Assembly (NCBI GenBank): GCA_902728285.1
Contig: CACVBU010000534.1
Span: 2,302,583 to 2,366,582 of the forward strand
Reading direction: 5' to 3'
From: Clytia hemisphaerica
Lineage: Eukaryota; Cnidaria; Hydrozoa; Leptothecata; Clytiidae
Length of the DNA stretch: 64,000 nucleotides
Under the pieces are notes generated by a model that searched no databases, was not told the DNA's origin, and worked only from the letters and a program-made list of their open reading frames with translations. Every line of letters starts with the position of its first letter. The first letter of the stretch is position 1. This document shows, in pieces, positions 23,174 to 35,303 of the stretch. The position numbers were made by a program, and so were the translations under genes.

Positions 23174-24167
23174 AAACCTTCGTCTAGTTCGAAAACCTAG
23201 GACAAAGACGTCTTCTCTGTCCATATCTTCTAACAGCTGGACGACAGATGAAGATTAGACAATATTTTATAAATCTAAAATTATCTTAGAGGTCGATAGA
23301 CCTGTAAAATATAATACATAAAATATGAAATCAAACTATGTAAGGGTTAGAAAGAGACTAGGGAGACCTTTTTGTATCCCCCCAACGAAAAATTTAAATC
23401 TAGCCTTGCAATGCTACCATGCCTAAGTGTAGCAAGGCAAATTGAGGGAAACAAAATGTAGTTTTACAAACTATTGTTATCCTGCAACAATCATAATATT
23501 ACCAAAGCATGTAGACGTAATCTCGCCAAACAATTTTGGAATCCTTAACCGTGCCATCGTGGAGGAGTTCAAATATTATGAGGTCTTATTAAAAATCACT
23601 TAAAGGGCACACATGAAAAGTGGCCAAAGGTAAAGCTCATAACAGAGGTCTTAGAAAGAAGATCTTATTAAAAGAGCACTTATGTGAGGTATGGCGTTCC
23701 ATATCACTGGAACAAAAGAGGAAACTGGGACGACTTTCAAATATCAACAGCTGTTAAGTTAGATGGTAGCATATTCAGAGTCAGATAAAAATGATTAAGA
23801 TCTTTGATTTTAATCAAGATATTCATTTTGTAATATCAACTCAGTAGTTCTTACAAATGATCATACTCGCACAGGTTCACGATAGTCTGTTTAGTCAAAT
23901 TGGTTTGTTTGATGGCGTGACGGTTCCTTCAGTGTGATGGCAGGATCTATGATTTTAAGCGTGATCCATGACTGAAAAGAAATTTGTTAGTGTGACGGCA
24001 TGTAATACTGTAATGGAATGACTTGACAGTAGGGATATCGATAATAAATTTTAAACACTTTTCAGCTCTAAATGTACTTGGATGACAATTTCCAACCTCC
24101 CGTATTTAAAAAAAAAGAGCCTATCCTAGACCACAGTAGCTTGTTTTCAGCACACTTTTATTAACGT
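23174..24167. other. Spacer, mostly non-coding
   Basis: No gene. At 23,905-24,025 the words GATGGCGTGACGG, GTGATGGCAGG and GTGACGGCATG repeat loosely, like those at 9,760-9,860. Confidence 0.4.
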
Positions 24168-27100
24168 ATGGATTTGAAAGACACGAAAATTGTCACAAAT
24201 CGATCCAAGATGGGGAATGAAACCTCTTCTGAGATTTTGCAAAATTTATCTAGAACATGCTCTGAAGAGAATGACAAGCATTTGAATGAAGATCTTATTC
24301 TTCCTATTCGACAGACTCTTCAAGAAAGGGCCGCAACGGCCTGTACAACTGATAAAGAAGAACATCTTACAAATATTGCTTTTAAACTTAAACATGAAAA
24401 TAACTTAAAAAGAAAGTTGACTTCTTGTGAAGAGGTAACTGCAGCTTATCATCAAAAGCTGGGAGAACTTAAATCTCTTCCAGGTACATTTTCTGAGTCT
24501 ATTAAAGATAGACAAATAGCACGTCTAGAGTTAGATATATTCAAAAAATGGTATTTAGAAGAGGAAAAAGAACTTAATGATTTAAAGATCAAACAAAGAA
24601 AAAAACTTAGACAAAAAACTCAACAGGAGAGAGACTGCACTTAAGGAAAAAAAAGAAAACAATAATGCTCAAAGAAAAGAGAACATTGACTCAACTTCTT
24701 GAATTCAAGCTTGATTCTTGCAATGAAACCAGTACAGAAATCAAATTTGATAATATTGATAACTAGCCGGTAACTGGCGGCGTAGCTGAACACACTAAAA
24801 GTCCTTTGGATGTTGAAGCTGGCTTAAAAAAGCGATCAAATAAAAAAAAGAAATCTCTACAACGTTTAACTTCCTTCCCCGGTTGTCTTATCTTTTAACC
24901 ATATTTGGATCGTGTACTGTCCCCCCGTGACATAATTTTTTGTTTAAGTCAAAAGTTATCAGAAAGAGCGTTGTTTACTGTACCAGTGTCATTTGAAACG
25001 ACTCTGCAGGTAGTTATTTTTTTCGCTTCGCTCGCATTAAATATACCGTCCAGTTTAAATGACAATTTTTCAGGAAAAAGTGCGAAGGTCACAAGAATAG
25101 TGCAACTCTTTGTTTTTATCAGATCGAAAAAAAGACAATTCCAGGTTGCTTTTTTAACCCCTTGACATAACTTTTCAAAAAAAAATGACGTGTACACTTT
25201 TTAACAGTAACAACGACTTGAATATTATTATAAAAAGAAAGAAGTGAACTCATTTTTTCTTATGCTATATATCGCCCTTTAAATGTTGTTGCTGTCCACA
25301 AACTTTTTGATTTTTATGTTTTGAAATATTATTTTCTATGAAATGAAATTGTTTTGTTTTGAAAAGAATTCGAATCTCATTAATAAATACGATCGTTAAA
25401 TACATTCGAAGACATTTAAAACAAAAGAAGAGAGAAAAAGGCAAGTCTTGGCAGAAATTAAAATTACAAAATGTAGATGGGCCTTAAATTTCAAAACAAA
25501 GGCTGAAGAAAGTCTAAACCAAGCCAATAGAACAAATTTGAGGAGCAAGAGACTAAAAGTCATAAATTTAAAACACAAACAAAGCGAAAACAAAAGTGGT
25601 GACACACAGGCACACAAAGTACCGCTTTTAATATATAGATATTGGAGAAAAAAAAGCTCTCAAAAAGATATTGAGAACATTGAAAAAAAAATTGAAAGCG
25701 TGTATTCAAATGTGAAAACTTTAAATTGTGAAAACAGAGAATTGCAACAGAGAATTGCAACAGCTTGTTGCACCTTTGCAAGATGATGAAGTAGTCACAT
25801 TTCATGATGGTAGATACCGTAATGAAATCCGTGAGGTCATTACGGAACTACTGCATTTAAATGTTATTAAAAATATTGATGGTGTCATTGAATGCATACT
25901 AAAAAAAACTAACAAATAAGGATATCAGAAAGCTCCCTTCAACTGGAGTTAAGTGTCGAATACAAAATGAAGCTGTGATTGTTGCACAGTTACAAATTGG
26001 GGAGGCTCTTCTTGATGAAACAAATAAAATTGTTTCAGCTCAATAGGTAAGAGGACAGTGTCATTTGGACTCAATGAGGTAGCTGGTGGGGATGCTTGGG
26101 GCAGTTATGAAGTATTTCATAGAGTCAATTGGGAGCTTGCTGAAGTGATTTCGAATGGTGAGGGTGATAAATCTGAAAAAAAATTCAAAAATGATTGAAA
26201 ATATAAGAAGCACTACGTCTGACCTTGGTCCAGTGAACCTGTTATTTAATGAAACTGGGGGATGACTGTTTACCAACTGCCATAGACAAGTGGAATGAAA
26301 TGACTGAAATGGCCAATTCTTTTTGTAAATTGCATCTTTTGGCTAATTTTGCTTCTGAAACTGATAAGGTTTTAAATTCTTTCGAAAAGCTCATTATCAG
26401 ATGATTTTGATACAGTGTTTGCTTTCAATACCAAAGAATCTGGTGCTGCACGCATTGTGTAAACTGCTTGTAAAGCTTTTCACGCAAGAGTCAGTGATGA
26501 AGCAGGTGTTGCCTCTTATTTTGAGTCCTATTTATCTGGACTAAGAGATTCCTCGAAATTTATCCCCTTCATTGGGAACAGGTTTAACATCCTTTATCAA
26601 TGGAGCTGCACTTTTTACCCCCATATTTCAATCAAGGATTTTATTAAGAAGTGGCCACATCCAAACAATCTTTTGAAGGCAGTTGAGGAAGATATCTCAA
26701 ACAAACTTCCTTGCAGAGGTAAGAACTCTAATTACTATAGACAAATTGTTGGCTGGTCCTCTGTGGCGCATCATTGAAGAAAAAAAGTCAATTCTTTAAT
26801 GAAACCTTCTGAACCTGAAAATACAGTTATCAGAGCTTGCTAAAGATGCTTCCAGAGTTTTTCGGGACAGAAGGATTTTTACACTGGACGATATGATAAG
26901 GATGTAGTTCTTAAATGCCTTTTCAAAGAAACTGATGAGGAGTTTGACATTATTGACCCGGCAATCTCTTGAAATAATTATCTATCCAAAATTGATTATT
27001 TTAGAAATACAGTGCCGTGATCAATTACCAGGAGGCAAATACTGGAACGTAGATTGAAATAAACAAAATGTACCAACAACAAATAAGGCCTCAGAAAGTG

Positions 27101-28080
27101 AATTTGCTATTCCTGACCTGCTTGTGCCGACTCAAAATTATTTTGATTTGTGATAGCCTACTGGATTTTTCATGATTTTTTCTTCTATTTTATTTACTTT
27201 GGACTTTTGTTTACTTTATTGTATGTTCGGGAAGAAAATTGATGCTGATGACCACGTCGGTGGACCTGTGTCGCAGGTGACCCTGTTTTCTTCTTGGTAC
27301 ATAAGTCAGTCCAGCAACAAGGGTCGAAACTGAGCTACTTATGTACCCTTACAATAGTGGTACCGGATTTGTCATTTTATTGGATTTGTCTTTTCATGTG
27401 TATGTCGGATGGAAATGGTTATTTAGGTGTGTGGCATTGGGTCGATGGATGTGTACTAAGTGGCAGTTTTTACACTAGGTTTGGATAGTGGTAGTATTTG
27501 AGCATTTGTTTTGAACTATTTCCATCGATGATCTTTACTATTGATTTTTTCTTATATATTTTTCTTTGGATTGATTTGCTATTTTTGGGTTCAGTTGTTA
27601 AACTTTTTCTTTTGGAAAGGTAGTTTTTGGCCTTCATTAACAGCTCTGTATTGCTTTCTTCATGTTCATACAAAACCTAATGCTAGTATACAAACCATAC
27701 AAGCGTCTAAAATGTGGTCAAGAAATGACACAAATAATCGGCTTGAAAGTAAAAATATTGAGGAACGTGATGAAATATTAGATAAGGCCCAAAAGTTAGC
27801 TCCTTAAATGAAAGCAAAATATGACGAACGGAAAATTACTTTAGTCTCTGCGAGGAAAGAAAGATTGGAACAAAAACAAAAATAGAAGATTGAAATTAAA
27901 GAGAAAGCAGCAGCGAAAAAAGCCTTAGCAATCAACAATCTAGTCCAAGCAGGGCACAAAGTATGGCTAATAGAACAGGAAGCTGAAAAAAAAACCTTAA
28001 TTATATTGAAGAAGATAAAAACAAGTGCCAGATTATTTTGCTATAAATTGCATTTTACAAAGACGTAATGGATATGTTCT
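24168..28080 (+). pseudogene. Decayed multi-domain orphan, probable DNA transposon gene
   Basis: The first part (24,168-24,763) is a charged coiled-coil protein (LERAATACTT-like N-terminus, KLKHENNLKRKL, KEENNNAQRKEN). The signal breaks at an inserted repeat (24,764-25,640) and resumes with IEKKIESVYSNVKTLNCE and EVVTFHDGRYRNEIREVI. It then continues in changing frames: NEVAGGDAWGSYEVFHRV, RVSDEAGVASYFESYL, KFIPFIGNRFNILYQW and LPCRGKNSNYYRQIV. A C-terminal coiled coil near 27,770-28,080 includes LVQAGHKVWLIEQEAEKK. At least eight frameshifts or stops. The block around GNRFN recalls an uncharacterised metazoan multicopy protein that I take to be transposon-borne; no DDE residues could be assigned. 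The stretch 27,120-27,700 looks non-coding and may be a further insertion. Confidence 0.5.
24764..25640 (+). repeat. Interspersed repeat, copy A
   Basis: Begins TAGCCGGTAACTGGCG and ends TTAATATATAGAT. Shared segments with copies B (44,826-46,326) and C (38,741-39,128): GTCCTTTGGATGTTGARGCT near the start, then ATACGATCGTTAA, and a long match around AAATTACAAAATGTAGATGG. It lacks the minisatellite of copy B, so it is about 620 bp shorter. It splits the coiled-coil region of the host pseudogene. No target duplication is clear. Ends of the form TAGC...TACCCGGC and TATATAGAT occur on a widespread but poorly classified group of animal repeats. Confidence 0.8.
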
Positions 28081-28314
28081 GTTAATTTGATTATTTTTTA
28101 AAGAAGATTGAAAAGTTGAAATAGTTGAAAATTATATAAAACAAGATGAGAACAATAACACACAAAAAAGCAACTCAAATATGGCTAAATATTAACTGAA
28201 ATGAAATCGACGGAAAGATCAAAATTGATAATTTAAGGATTTAAAGGAGAAAGTGATTAACTCAAGTGGTTTGTAGAGAGTAAGGGAGGACCACTACAAA
28301 ACTCAAAAAATGTT

Positions 28315-29040
28315 TTTATTGAACATTTATTTAGATTTTCTCCAGATGGCATTTACTTGGCCTAGAGAATTCTGATCTCCTAATGGTATTTTATACCTAG
28401 ATATTCTCCCGACTTTATTCAACTTTCTCCAGATGGTATTACTTGGCCAAGAGAATTCTCATCTCCTGATGGTATTTTATACCTAGAGATCCTTCAGATT
28501 TCAAGAATTTATTCAATTTTCTCCAGATGGCATCTCTTGGCCTAGATAATTCTGATCTCCTGCTGCAGTTAATTTTGTATTGCCTATTATTACTGAAATA
28601 AATGTGTCAAGTGTTGTTTGTTGTCTTTCATAATGGTTTAAGAATTAAAAAAGTCTTGTCTGACATGCAACTTTCTTTGAACTGTAATTTTTGCATGCAA
28701 AGTTGGGTAATTTTTAATTATTGTTTATATTCATCTAAATGTTGATTTGTTTGTTTCTTTAGATCTATAACTAAAACAAAAATACCATGGCTGTCATCAG
28801 TATTGTCCTTTATAATTCAACCACCATGAGTCTTTTGACACAGGACGATCTGGAGAGTCGGAAGAGTGGAATCTAGTGAGGTTATTTGTGAAAATTGGTC
28901 AGCTTTGGTCCATCGAACCGGATGCAACACGACGAAATAGACATTCCGGACAATGAGGAACGGCCGAAGTTTGATGTATGTAGTCTTGTAGGCTTCATCT
29001 TGAAATAGCAAAATAAACCAGAGGAGATAATGGTGGAAGA
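28315..29040 (+). repeat. Repeat with ~92-bp tandem head and small ORF, copy 1
   Basis: Three tandem units (28,318-28,565) each contain TTCTCCAGATGGCAT, TTGGCCTAGAGAATTCTGAT and GGTATTTTATACCTAG. A 470-bp body follows, ending ATAAACCAGAGGAGATAATG. The whole arrangement recurs at 50,955-51,690. The small reading frame starting ATGGCTGTCATCAGTATTGT near 28,786 is frameshifted and stops early here but is open in the other copy. Confidence 0.8.
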
Positions 29041-29281
29041 TAACATCAACTGCATGAAAGATCGGATAGTGACCCTAGAGAAGGAAGTGGAAAAATTGGA
29101 TGAGGTGACTGAGCTAAAGTCTAAAATCCTGAAACCCGAGAATCTATCCAAGCACAAGTTTCGGCAACTTTGTCCGGCAAATACAGCACAATGCTGTTGC
29201 AATCAACCCGACACTCTTGAAAAGTGTAAAGCTCCTTGTTGGTGTAGTTGTTCGAACCACGCAGGAAAAGAAACAACATGA
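29030..29281 (+). CDS. Hypothetical coiled-coil and cysteine-rich protein
   Basis: 83 residues: a heptad-rich N-terminus (MKDRIVTLEKEVEKL), then a Cys-rich end (CPANTAQCCCNQPDT, CWCSCSNH). It starts at ATG overlapping the 3' end of the repeat above. The coiled coil is of the size found in ORF1 proteins of LINEs, and a LINE endonuclease region lies on the same strand beyond the BEL insertion (35,640 on). It may therefore be ORF1 of that LINE, split from ORF2 by the BEL element. That link is inference. Confidence 0.35.
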   Translation: MVEDNINCMKDRIVTLEKEVEKLDEVTELKSKILKPENLSKHKFRQLCPANTAQCCCNQPDTLEKCKAPCWCSCSNHAGKETT

Positions 29282-29309
29282 AGACATGGAAAATCATTTT
29301 CAGACTCCT

Positions 29310-29468
29310 TGTGATTCCAAGCAAATAAAGAGGACTGTATTTTTCTATTAAATTTCACAAGATGTTTCTTCTATAAGCTCAAATTTCAACTAAATAAAAA
29401 CGCTAACTTCACAACAAAAAACATGCTTTATATACTACTTGATCACGTGACTTCATCAATTATTCACA
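29310..29468 (-). repeat. BEL 3' LTR (159 bp)
   Basis: On the minus strand it begins TGTGAATAATTG and ends AATCACA, so the termini are the inverted TGTGA/TCACA. It matches the other LTR except for a few substitutions and a 6-bp difference (ATCA-containing) near the 5' end. Just upstream in element direction is a short polypurine tract GGGGAG (29,469-29,474), the likely plus-strand primer. Confidence 0.95.
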
Positions 29469-32400
29469 CTCCCCAGCCAGCGGTACAGCGTTTCGTAACC
29501 GTTTCTTTCTTGAAAGTTTCTAAGGGATAAAGTTTATTCACGGGGCGAGTAATCAAAGTTCTAGTCTTTCCAACAAATATCTTAGCACCACGAGTACCAA
29601 TCAGTTCTCGTACGCGACCGAGTCGCCATTTGTGTCGTGGTTGTTTGTCGTCGTAAATTAAAACTACGTCATTGAAGCGAATTAACTGTCCTCCAGGGCG
29701 ATTTTGTATGGTGTATTGACGTAAGGTGTTCAAATATTCCTTTCGCCAACGGTTCCAGAAAAGATCAATCACAGTTTGAAGATACTTGTGACGTTTCGAC
29801 AGTTCAATTTCGTCATTCAAATTTACTACGTTTTCGTTTGTATTTCGTAGCCTCAACTTTCGACCAAATAATAAATAATAAATGATTAGGCGTCAATGGT
29901 TCCTCTAAATTATCATCGTCAAGTTCATTCAAAGGACGCGAATTTACAATGTCTTCAGTTTCTGCAAGGACAGTTTGAAATTCAGTAAAACTAAGGCAGG
30001 CGTTGCCAATAGTTTTCTTTAGACAACGTTTAACAGTCTTTCAAACATTCCTCCATGCCACGGAGCCTCGGCAATGTTGAAACTCCAATCAATATTACGT
30101 GAAGTGGCGAAGGATTGCACTTATTGAGCAATGAACATAGTCCCGTTATCACTCAAGACTTTCTGAGGGCATCCTCGTCTAGCAATAAAACGAATAAGGC
30201 TAGAAACGAATGCTGTAGCTGTTGCATCTTGGACAAGATCAAGCACCACACCTCTAGTAGTAGCGCAGGTGTATAGTGCAGTGTAGGATTTGTAGAGTTC
30301 ATCTTCTAATTCGTCTTCAATGTAAACGTTCTTACAAAGGATAGGACCGAAATAATCAACACCAGTACCACTGAAGGGTACATCGTCTCTCAAACGAAGT
30401 TTTGGAAGGTCAGTTTCTTCTGGACAACGATAATGTCTAGGGTTGAACTTTTTACAAGGGCACGGATATTTTGCGAGAACGCCTCTTACGAAGCTACGAC
30501 CGCGCGTAATCCAAAAACGATTTCTAATTTCAGCAAGTGTTCGTCGAGCACCGAGGTGTTGTACTAGTCTATGACAATCAATTGTAATCAATTCAGCGAG
30601 TTTGTGTTCTCTGTTTATAACAATAGGAGATCTGGTTTCGTATGGAATATCTGCGTTTTTAATACGGTCATTTGTACATAATAGACTTTTTGTATCGAGG
30701 GTAACGTTCAAGCATTTTTCTAACTGTTGTCGGTCTTCTTGATCTATTATTGTCTGGTTCTTTTTGATCCATCGAAACTCCGCCTCTCGTATCTCGTCAA
30801 CATTCAGTTCTGACGTCATAACTCTTTCTTCTTTAGGTACTCGAATATTTCTCAAAAATCTCAAAACATAACCTGTTATTCTGTACAGCTTTTGTAAACA
30901 CAAGAACTTCTCAATAACAATAACTTTTCCAATTAAATGGTGTACCTCATTAATATTAATGAGAACATTTCTTTTCCTCTCTCTCAAACTCAATCAGGGA
31001 ATCCCCTCCCAGTGAAGGAAGATTCTTTTCGTGTAAAGTTTTCTCAATGTTCTCCAACAGGAAAGATGGTGCTTGCCACCACAAATCGTCGTGAACGGAA
31101 TTCTCTTTGCGTGTCGTCAAATCAGCAGGATTGGCGTCCGTACTATAATAATTCCACAAAGATGGCGAAACAATTTTACGAATTTTGTCAACTCGATTTT
31201 CAACAAAAGTTTTAAACTCTTTGTGAATAGCTTTGATCCAACTAAGTGTGATCATTGAATCACTCCAACAAAAATAGCCATCAATAAACATTTCTCTCGA
31301 TAACGACGAATTAACATTTTCAATTGAAGTTGATAAAATAAAATTTCCAAGTAACTCTTTTCGTGGAATCGTAAACTCTTGCTTTTTCAATGGAACGACA
31401 CGCGATTTCGACGTAACAAAATTAATAATAGCATTCTCACATTTGGTAACTCCTTTAATATATACACAACAGCCATAAGCTAAATCAGCAGCATCGGAGA
31501 AACCGTGTAAATAAATTTTCTCAATCGGGTCATCAATCGAGCAACCAGTAAAATAATATCTATTCACAACAATAGCTGGACCATTCATAAAACTTTGAAC
31601 AACTTTCAACCACTTTGTACAAATTTCGTTTGGGAGTGTTTCATCCCAGCCAACATTCAATAAACAAATTTCACGAAAAAGCAATTTCAAGCCAATAGTC
31701 AATGGCTGAACGAAACCAATTGGATCGTAGATTCCAGCAATAATTTTCAAAATTTCTCTCTTTGTTGGCATTTCTTCTTTGACGTTCTCGAATAGTCCTT
31801 TGACGGACAAAATCAATTTGTCGTCAAGCTCATTCCAGACAATACCAAGAACTTTACTATTTTGTATTCTACTTTTTCTTTCTTATTTATTTCTTTTTCT
31901 TCTTTCTCATTTATTATTTCTCTTAGTTCTTGACTTTTCGGGCGCCACTTTCTCAGAGGAAAGCTCGCTTCCATAAATCTCAATTTGAATTTCTTGTACA
32001 AATCGAGACCATTTTCAACACTACTAGTTCCGGTGTTTAAATCATCAACGTAGAAATGATCACGGACCTTTCTACTGAACTCAGGATCAAGTTGCTCATA
32101 TTTCTTGGCAACTTTTCTCACACACCCATTTAGCAAAAATTGCGAACTTGTAACACCCCAGATAATACAAGTAAAACGAAATGTTTGAATTTCTGGAAAT
32201 TTAGCATAAGAATTTTTGTACCATAAAAATCTCATAAAATCACGATGTGCAGGATCAATTTCAATCTGGGTGTATGCTTTTTCAATATCAGCACACATAG
32301 CAATGAGATGTGAAAATTTAATAACGAGTCAAATATCAAAGGGTTTAAGCACGGACCCTTGTATAAAACATCATTAAGACTGACGCCGTCACGATACTTA

Positions 32401-33910
32401 GCACTTGCATCAAACACGACCCTGACTTTGGTTGTAATTTTATCAGGTCTCACCACTTCTCGATGTGGTAGATACGTCACCATGTGGGGCTCGCCTGGGT
32501 CATCGTCAAGTACGAGCTCGATCACCCCTTTACTCAGTTGATCATCAAAAACAGCACTGTACTGTTCAAAAAGTTCTGGATTCTTTCCAATACGATTGTG
32601 TAACGAGTCTAAGCGTTTCTTGCTCAATAAATAATGGTCGGGTAGCGAAGATTGCCACAAATTCTTTGATTATGAAACATAAACTTTGAAGTCCTATCTT
32701 AGCTATATTCTTGGTAAACAAAACAATTCGTTTGCTTATTTCCCTATCTCACTTTGATAACCTAGATTTTAAAATTTTATTAATTTTTTTAGATACATAG
32801 CTTTTAATTTTATATTGGACATGCGTAGGTTTTTATGACTCATAGGTTACATTAGGTTAGCTCAAGTCTAGTTCTAATTAACTCCTATAACAAAACTAAA
32901 TCTCACTTAAGCCACATAAGCTTATTACGCTTTACTTTTTTTCTCTGGTTAACTATCCTTCAGAAATCTCTGCACTAATAATTATTTTATCTCTATTTAC
33001 AGCATATACATAATTTTAATACATTTTAACTATTTTTCATTTGTAATATAGTCCTTAGTTGCAGGTCCACATCAGCTTAGTCTGCCTTTTTAACCTGCTT
33101 TATCAAATAAATAAAATAATAAAAAAAAAAAATAATCTTTGAACGGAAGTTTTACAACAAACCTTCCTTCAGCAAAATAGTTCTCATCGTTAAACTTGTC
33201 ATAAACGGAGCGTTCATTCTCCTTGATACCGATAGTTTCTAAGTCCCAAAAGTTTTTCACTTCCTCTGACAGGAGTTTATCCTCACGAGTTTCACAAACA
33301 ATTTTCATAACGTGGGTTGACACAACATTGGTACTACTTTCTGGAAATTTCATTGGGCCACTCAAAACGTACCCAAATAACGATTTCAATAAAGTCAATC
33401 CACTTTTATCTTTCTTAACATCACCTGTCATAAGCTCCCAATAATAATCTCCTCCTATCAATACGTCAATAGATTTTTCCACAGTTTTGTCATTCTCAGC
33501 AAGGGTATATTGCTTCAAATGCGGAAATTCCTCTAAGACAGTTCCTATATCTTGTCCGCTGACGGGGGCACAGATTGTTGGTACAGAAAAAGCTTTAATT
33601 TTGACGGTGGAATCTCCTTTCAAACTCAATTCATATTCTTTCACGAAGGAAAAGTTTTTACACACATGTTTACTTGGCGAATGGGCGATAAATTCAAATC
33701 TTTAACAACTTTCTCAGTAATGTTGGTTTGCTGAGCACCGGAGTCAAACAGTACACAAACTCCACAAGCTTTATTATCACTTTCTGCAATTCCGTTGGCG
33801 GTTTGCAATAAAACAGTTCCTGAATCATCAACTAAATTTTGACTTTTCTCAATAATAACAGCAGTTTGTAATTCTGTGAGGGAGAGTGTTTCATCATTTT
33901 TCTCCTCACT
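29464..33910 (-). pseudogene. BEL/Pao pol: protease, RT, RNase H, integrase, broken
   Basis: In gene order: a retropepsin-like protease with the active-site motif LFDSGA (33,760 region), then the connecting region, interrupted at 33,135-32,670 by an insertion. Reverse transcriptase follows (VRVVFDASAK; catalytic YVDD near 32,055), then the Pao connector (PIGFVQPLT). RNase H has SDAADLAYG, IPRKELLG and NPADLTTR. The integrase zinc-binding region (31,000-30,470) has HRLVQHLGARRT and CPCKKF, and the DDE core has VDYFG, SDNG and a displaced WHGGMFE. The C-terminal domain (29,856-29,464) is DUF5641-like with RPGGQLIRFNDVVL. Breaks: a frameshift near 32,320, a shift near 31,815, a stop near 30,122, a shift near 30,030, and more around 29,870. 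Confidence 0.9.
32670..33135 (+). mobile_element. A-tailed insertion inside BEL pol
   Basis: A 466-bp AT-rich segment with no coding match interrupts pol between the protease-side and RT-side domains. It ends on the plus strand with an A-rich tail (AAATAAATAAAATAAT and A12) and is flanked by TCTTTGA at 32,663-32,669 and 33,136-33,142. A tail plus a short target duplication indicates target-primed retroposition, so it is a SINE or a truncated LINE 3' end. No pol III boxes were found, so a LINE tail or retrocopied RNA is equally possible. Confidence 0.65.
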
Positions 33911-33949
33911 TTTCTAATTCAGTTTTTTCTCCTTTTGTGTTTGTTTGTT

Positions 33950-35129
33950 GACATAACGCGGTAGGGTGATTCCCCGAGGTCCCACGGTTTCAAACAATTG
34001 AAACAACAATGGTTTTTCTTCAAATTTCTCTGCGAGCACTATTTGTCATAACAATAGTACATTGACCACTGTAATGATCTGTGCTTTGGCAAAATCTGCA
34101 AAACTTTTTTCTTTGTTGTGCACCTCCAAAGTTCATTGAGGAGCGTTTTTTCGAAATCGAATTTTCTGTTTAGGGACCTTTCAAATAATCAAAGTTTTCT
34201 CTTGCTAGAATTTCCTCATTAATAGCTTTCAAAAATTGAGTTATGTCCCAAGTGTTACTTCCAAGAGTTCTACTGAGATGTAAATGAACGACATTTGGTA
34301 ATTTCTCTAAAACAATAAGTATCAACATCGGACCCAAAGTTTCTTTCTCAATTCCGGTTGATTTTAAAGCACGGACGTTGCTTTCGACTGTGTCATACAA
34401 TTTTCGAATTTCTTTAGCTGAGCCGTTACTTGGTTTTTCTAATTTAATCAGTTTATTCATAAGACTCGAACGGATGAGTTGCGAATTTCCATAACGTTCA
34501 GTTAGGAGTTGCCAGGCTTTATCATAATTTTCTCCACTAAGTGGAAGTCCTTGAATTGCTTACTGAGCTTCATCTCGAACGTATCCTTGCCAATACGTGA
34601 ATTTTTCAATGTCAGACAGTTTCGAATTTTCGTGGATGGTCGCAGTTAACGTGTCTCTAAACGAATTCCATTCTTACGGGTCTCCTTTGAATTTCGGGAT
34701 TTCGATTTTCGGCAAGCGGACACCGTCGTTCTTTCTTTCGATGATCGGTTGCTGTACTGTGGCAGTGATTGTACCCGTAGCGATCGGCGTGACGTTTACG
34801 TTAGCGTAAGGTGCTTCAAGTTTTTGTTCTAATCGTTTAAGTTTTGAAACGTACTTCTGTACTTTCAGTTCAAATTCAGTGTTGGCATTCAGTTCATCAG
34901 CCATTTCCTCGCCGTCAGACAGGAGTTCCAAAATCTTTTCGTCAAGTTTTTTAATTGTGTCGTGCTTACTTTGTATCGTGATGATATTGCCATTCAATTC
35001 ATCCATTACATCGTATCGTTGTGTTTCGGTGAGCGTATCGTAATTCGGGTTGTCGAACTTGGCAAACAATTTACTAGCGTTCAGTCGGTAAGCGTTTCTG
35101 CTTTTCTTCAATTTGGCAAGGTCAGCCAT
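33950..35129 (-). pseudogene. BEL/Pao gag with zinc knuckles, broken
   Basis: Starts MADLAKLKKSRNAYRLNASK at 35,129 and contains a coiled coil. The Pao-type gag domain (DUF1759-like) then has RLPKIEIPKFKGDP and, further on, AIQGLPLSGENYDKAW. Near 34,110 a CCHC knuckle is seen (CRFCQSTDHYSGQC), followed in another frame by a second Cys/His cluster. Breaks: an in-frame TAA at 34,674-34,676, another stop near 34,560, a third near 34,170, and a frameshift between the two knuckles near 34,025. In an intact element gag would package the RNA; this copy cannot. Confidence 0.85.
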
Positions 35130-35286
35130 ATTTTCAAAATCAAATCAATAATCACGTGTAATCAAAATCAATCGAATCAAATCTCAAATATCATTGATCG
35201 GTAACAAATCCAAAATCACATCAAAATTTCAATCTCCGAACCGCGTATCAAAAATCAAATCTCATAACAACAAATCAATTCCAATA

Positions 35287-35303
35287 TCCGGCTCGAAGGA
35301 CCA
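35287..35303 (-). other. Primer binding site complementary to tRNA-Tyr
   Basis: Directly next to the 5' LTR. Read on the minus strand it is TGGTCCTTCGAGCCGGA, a 17-base match to the 3' end of animal tRNA-Tyr including the CCA. The sequence of that tRNA end is from memory of conserved animal tRNA-Tyr genes. Confidence 0.8.

Noticed and set aside
24764-25640. Helitron identity for interspersed repeat A/B/C
   Set aside because: The ends are not TC...CTRR and there is no 3' hairpin before CTRR; no target duplication or AT insertion could be shown, so I leave it unclassified.
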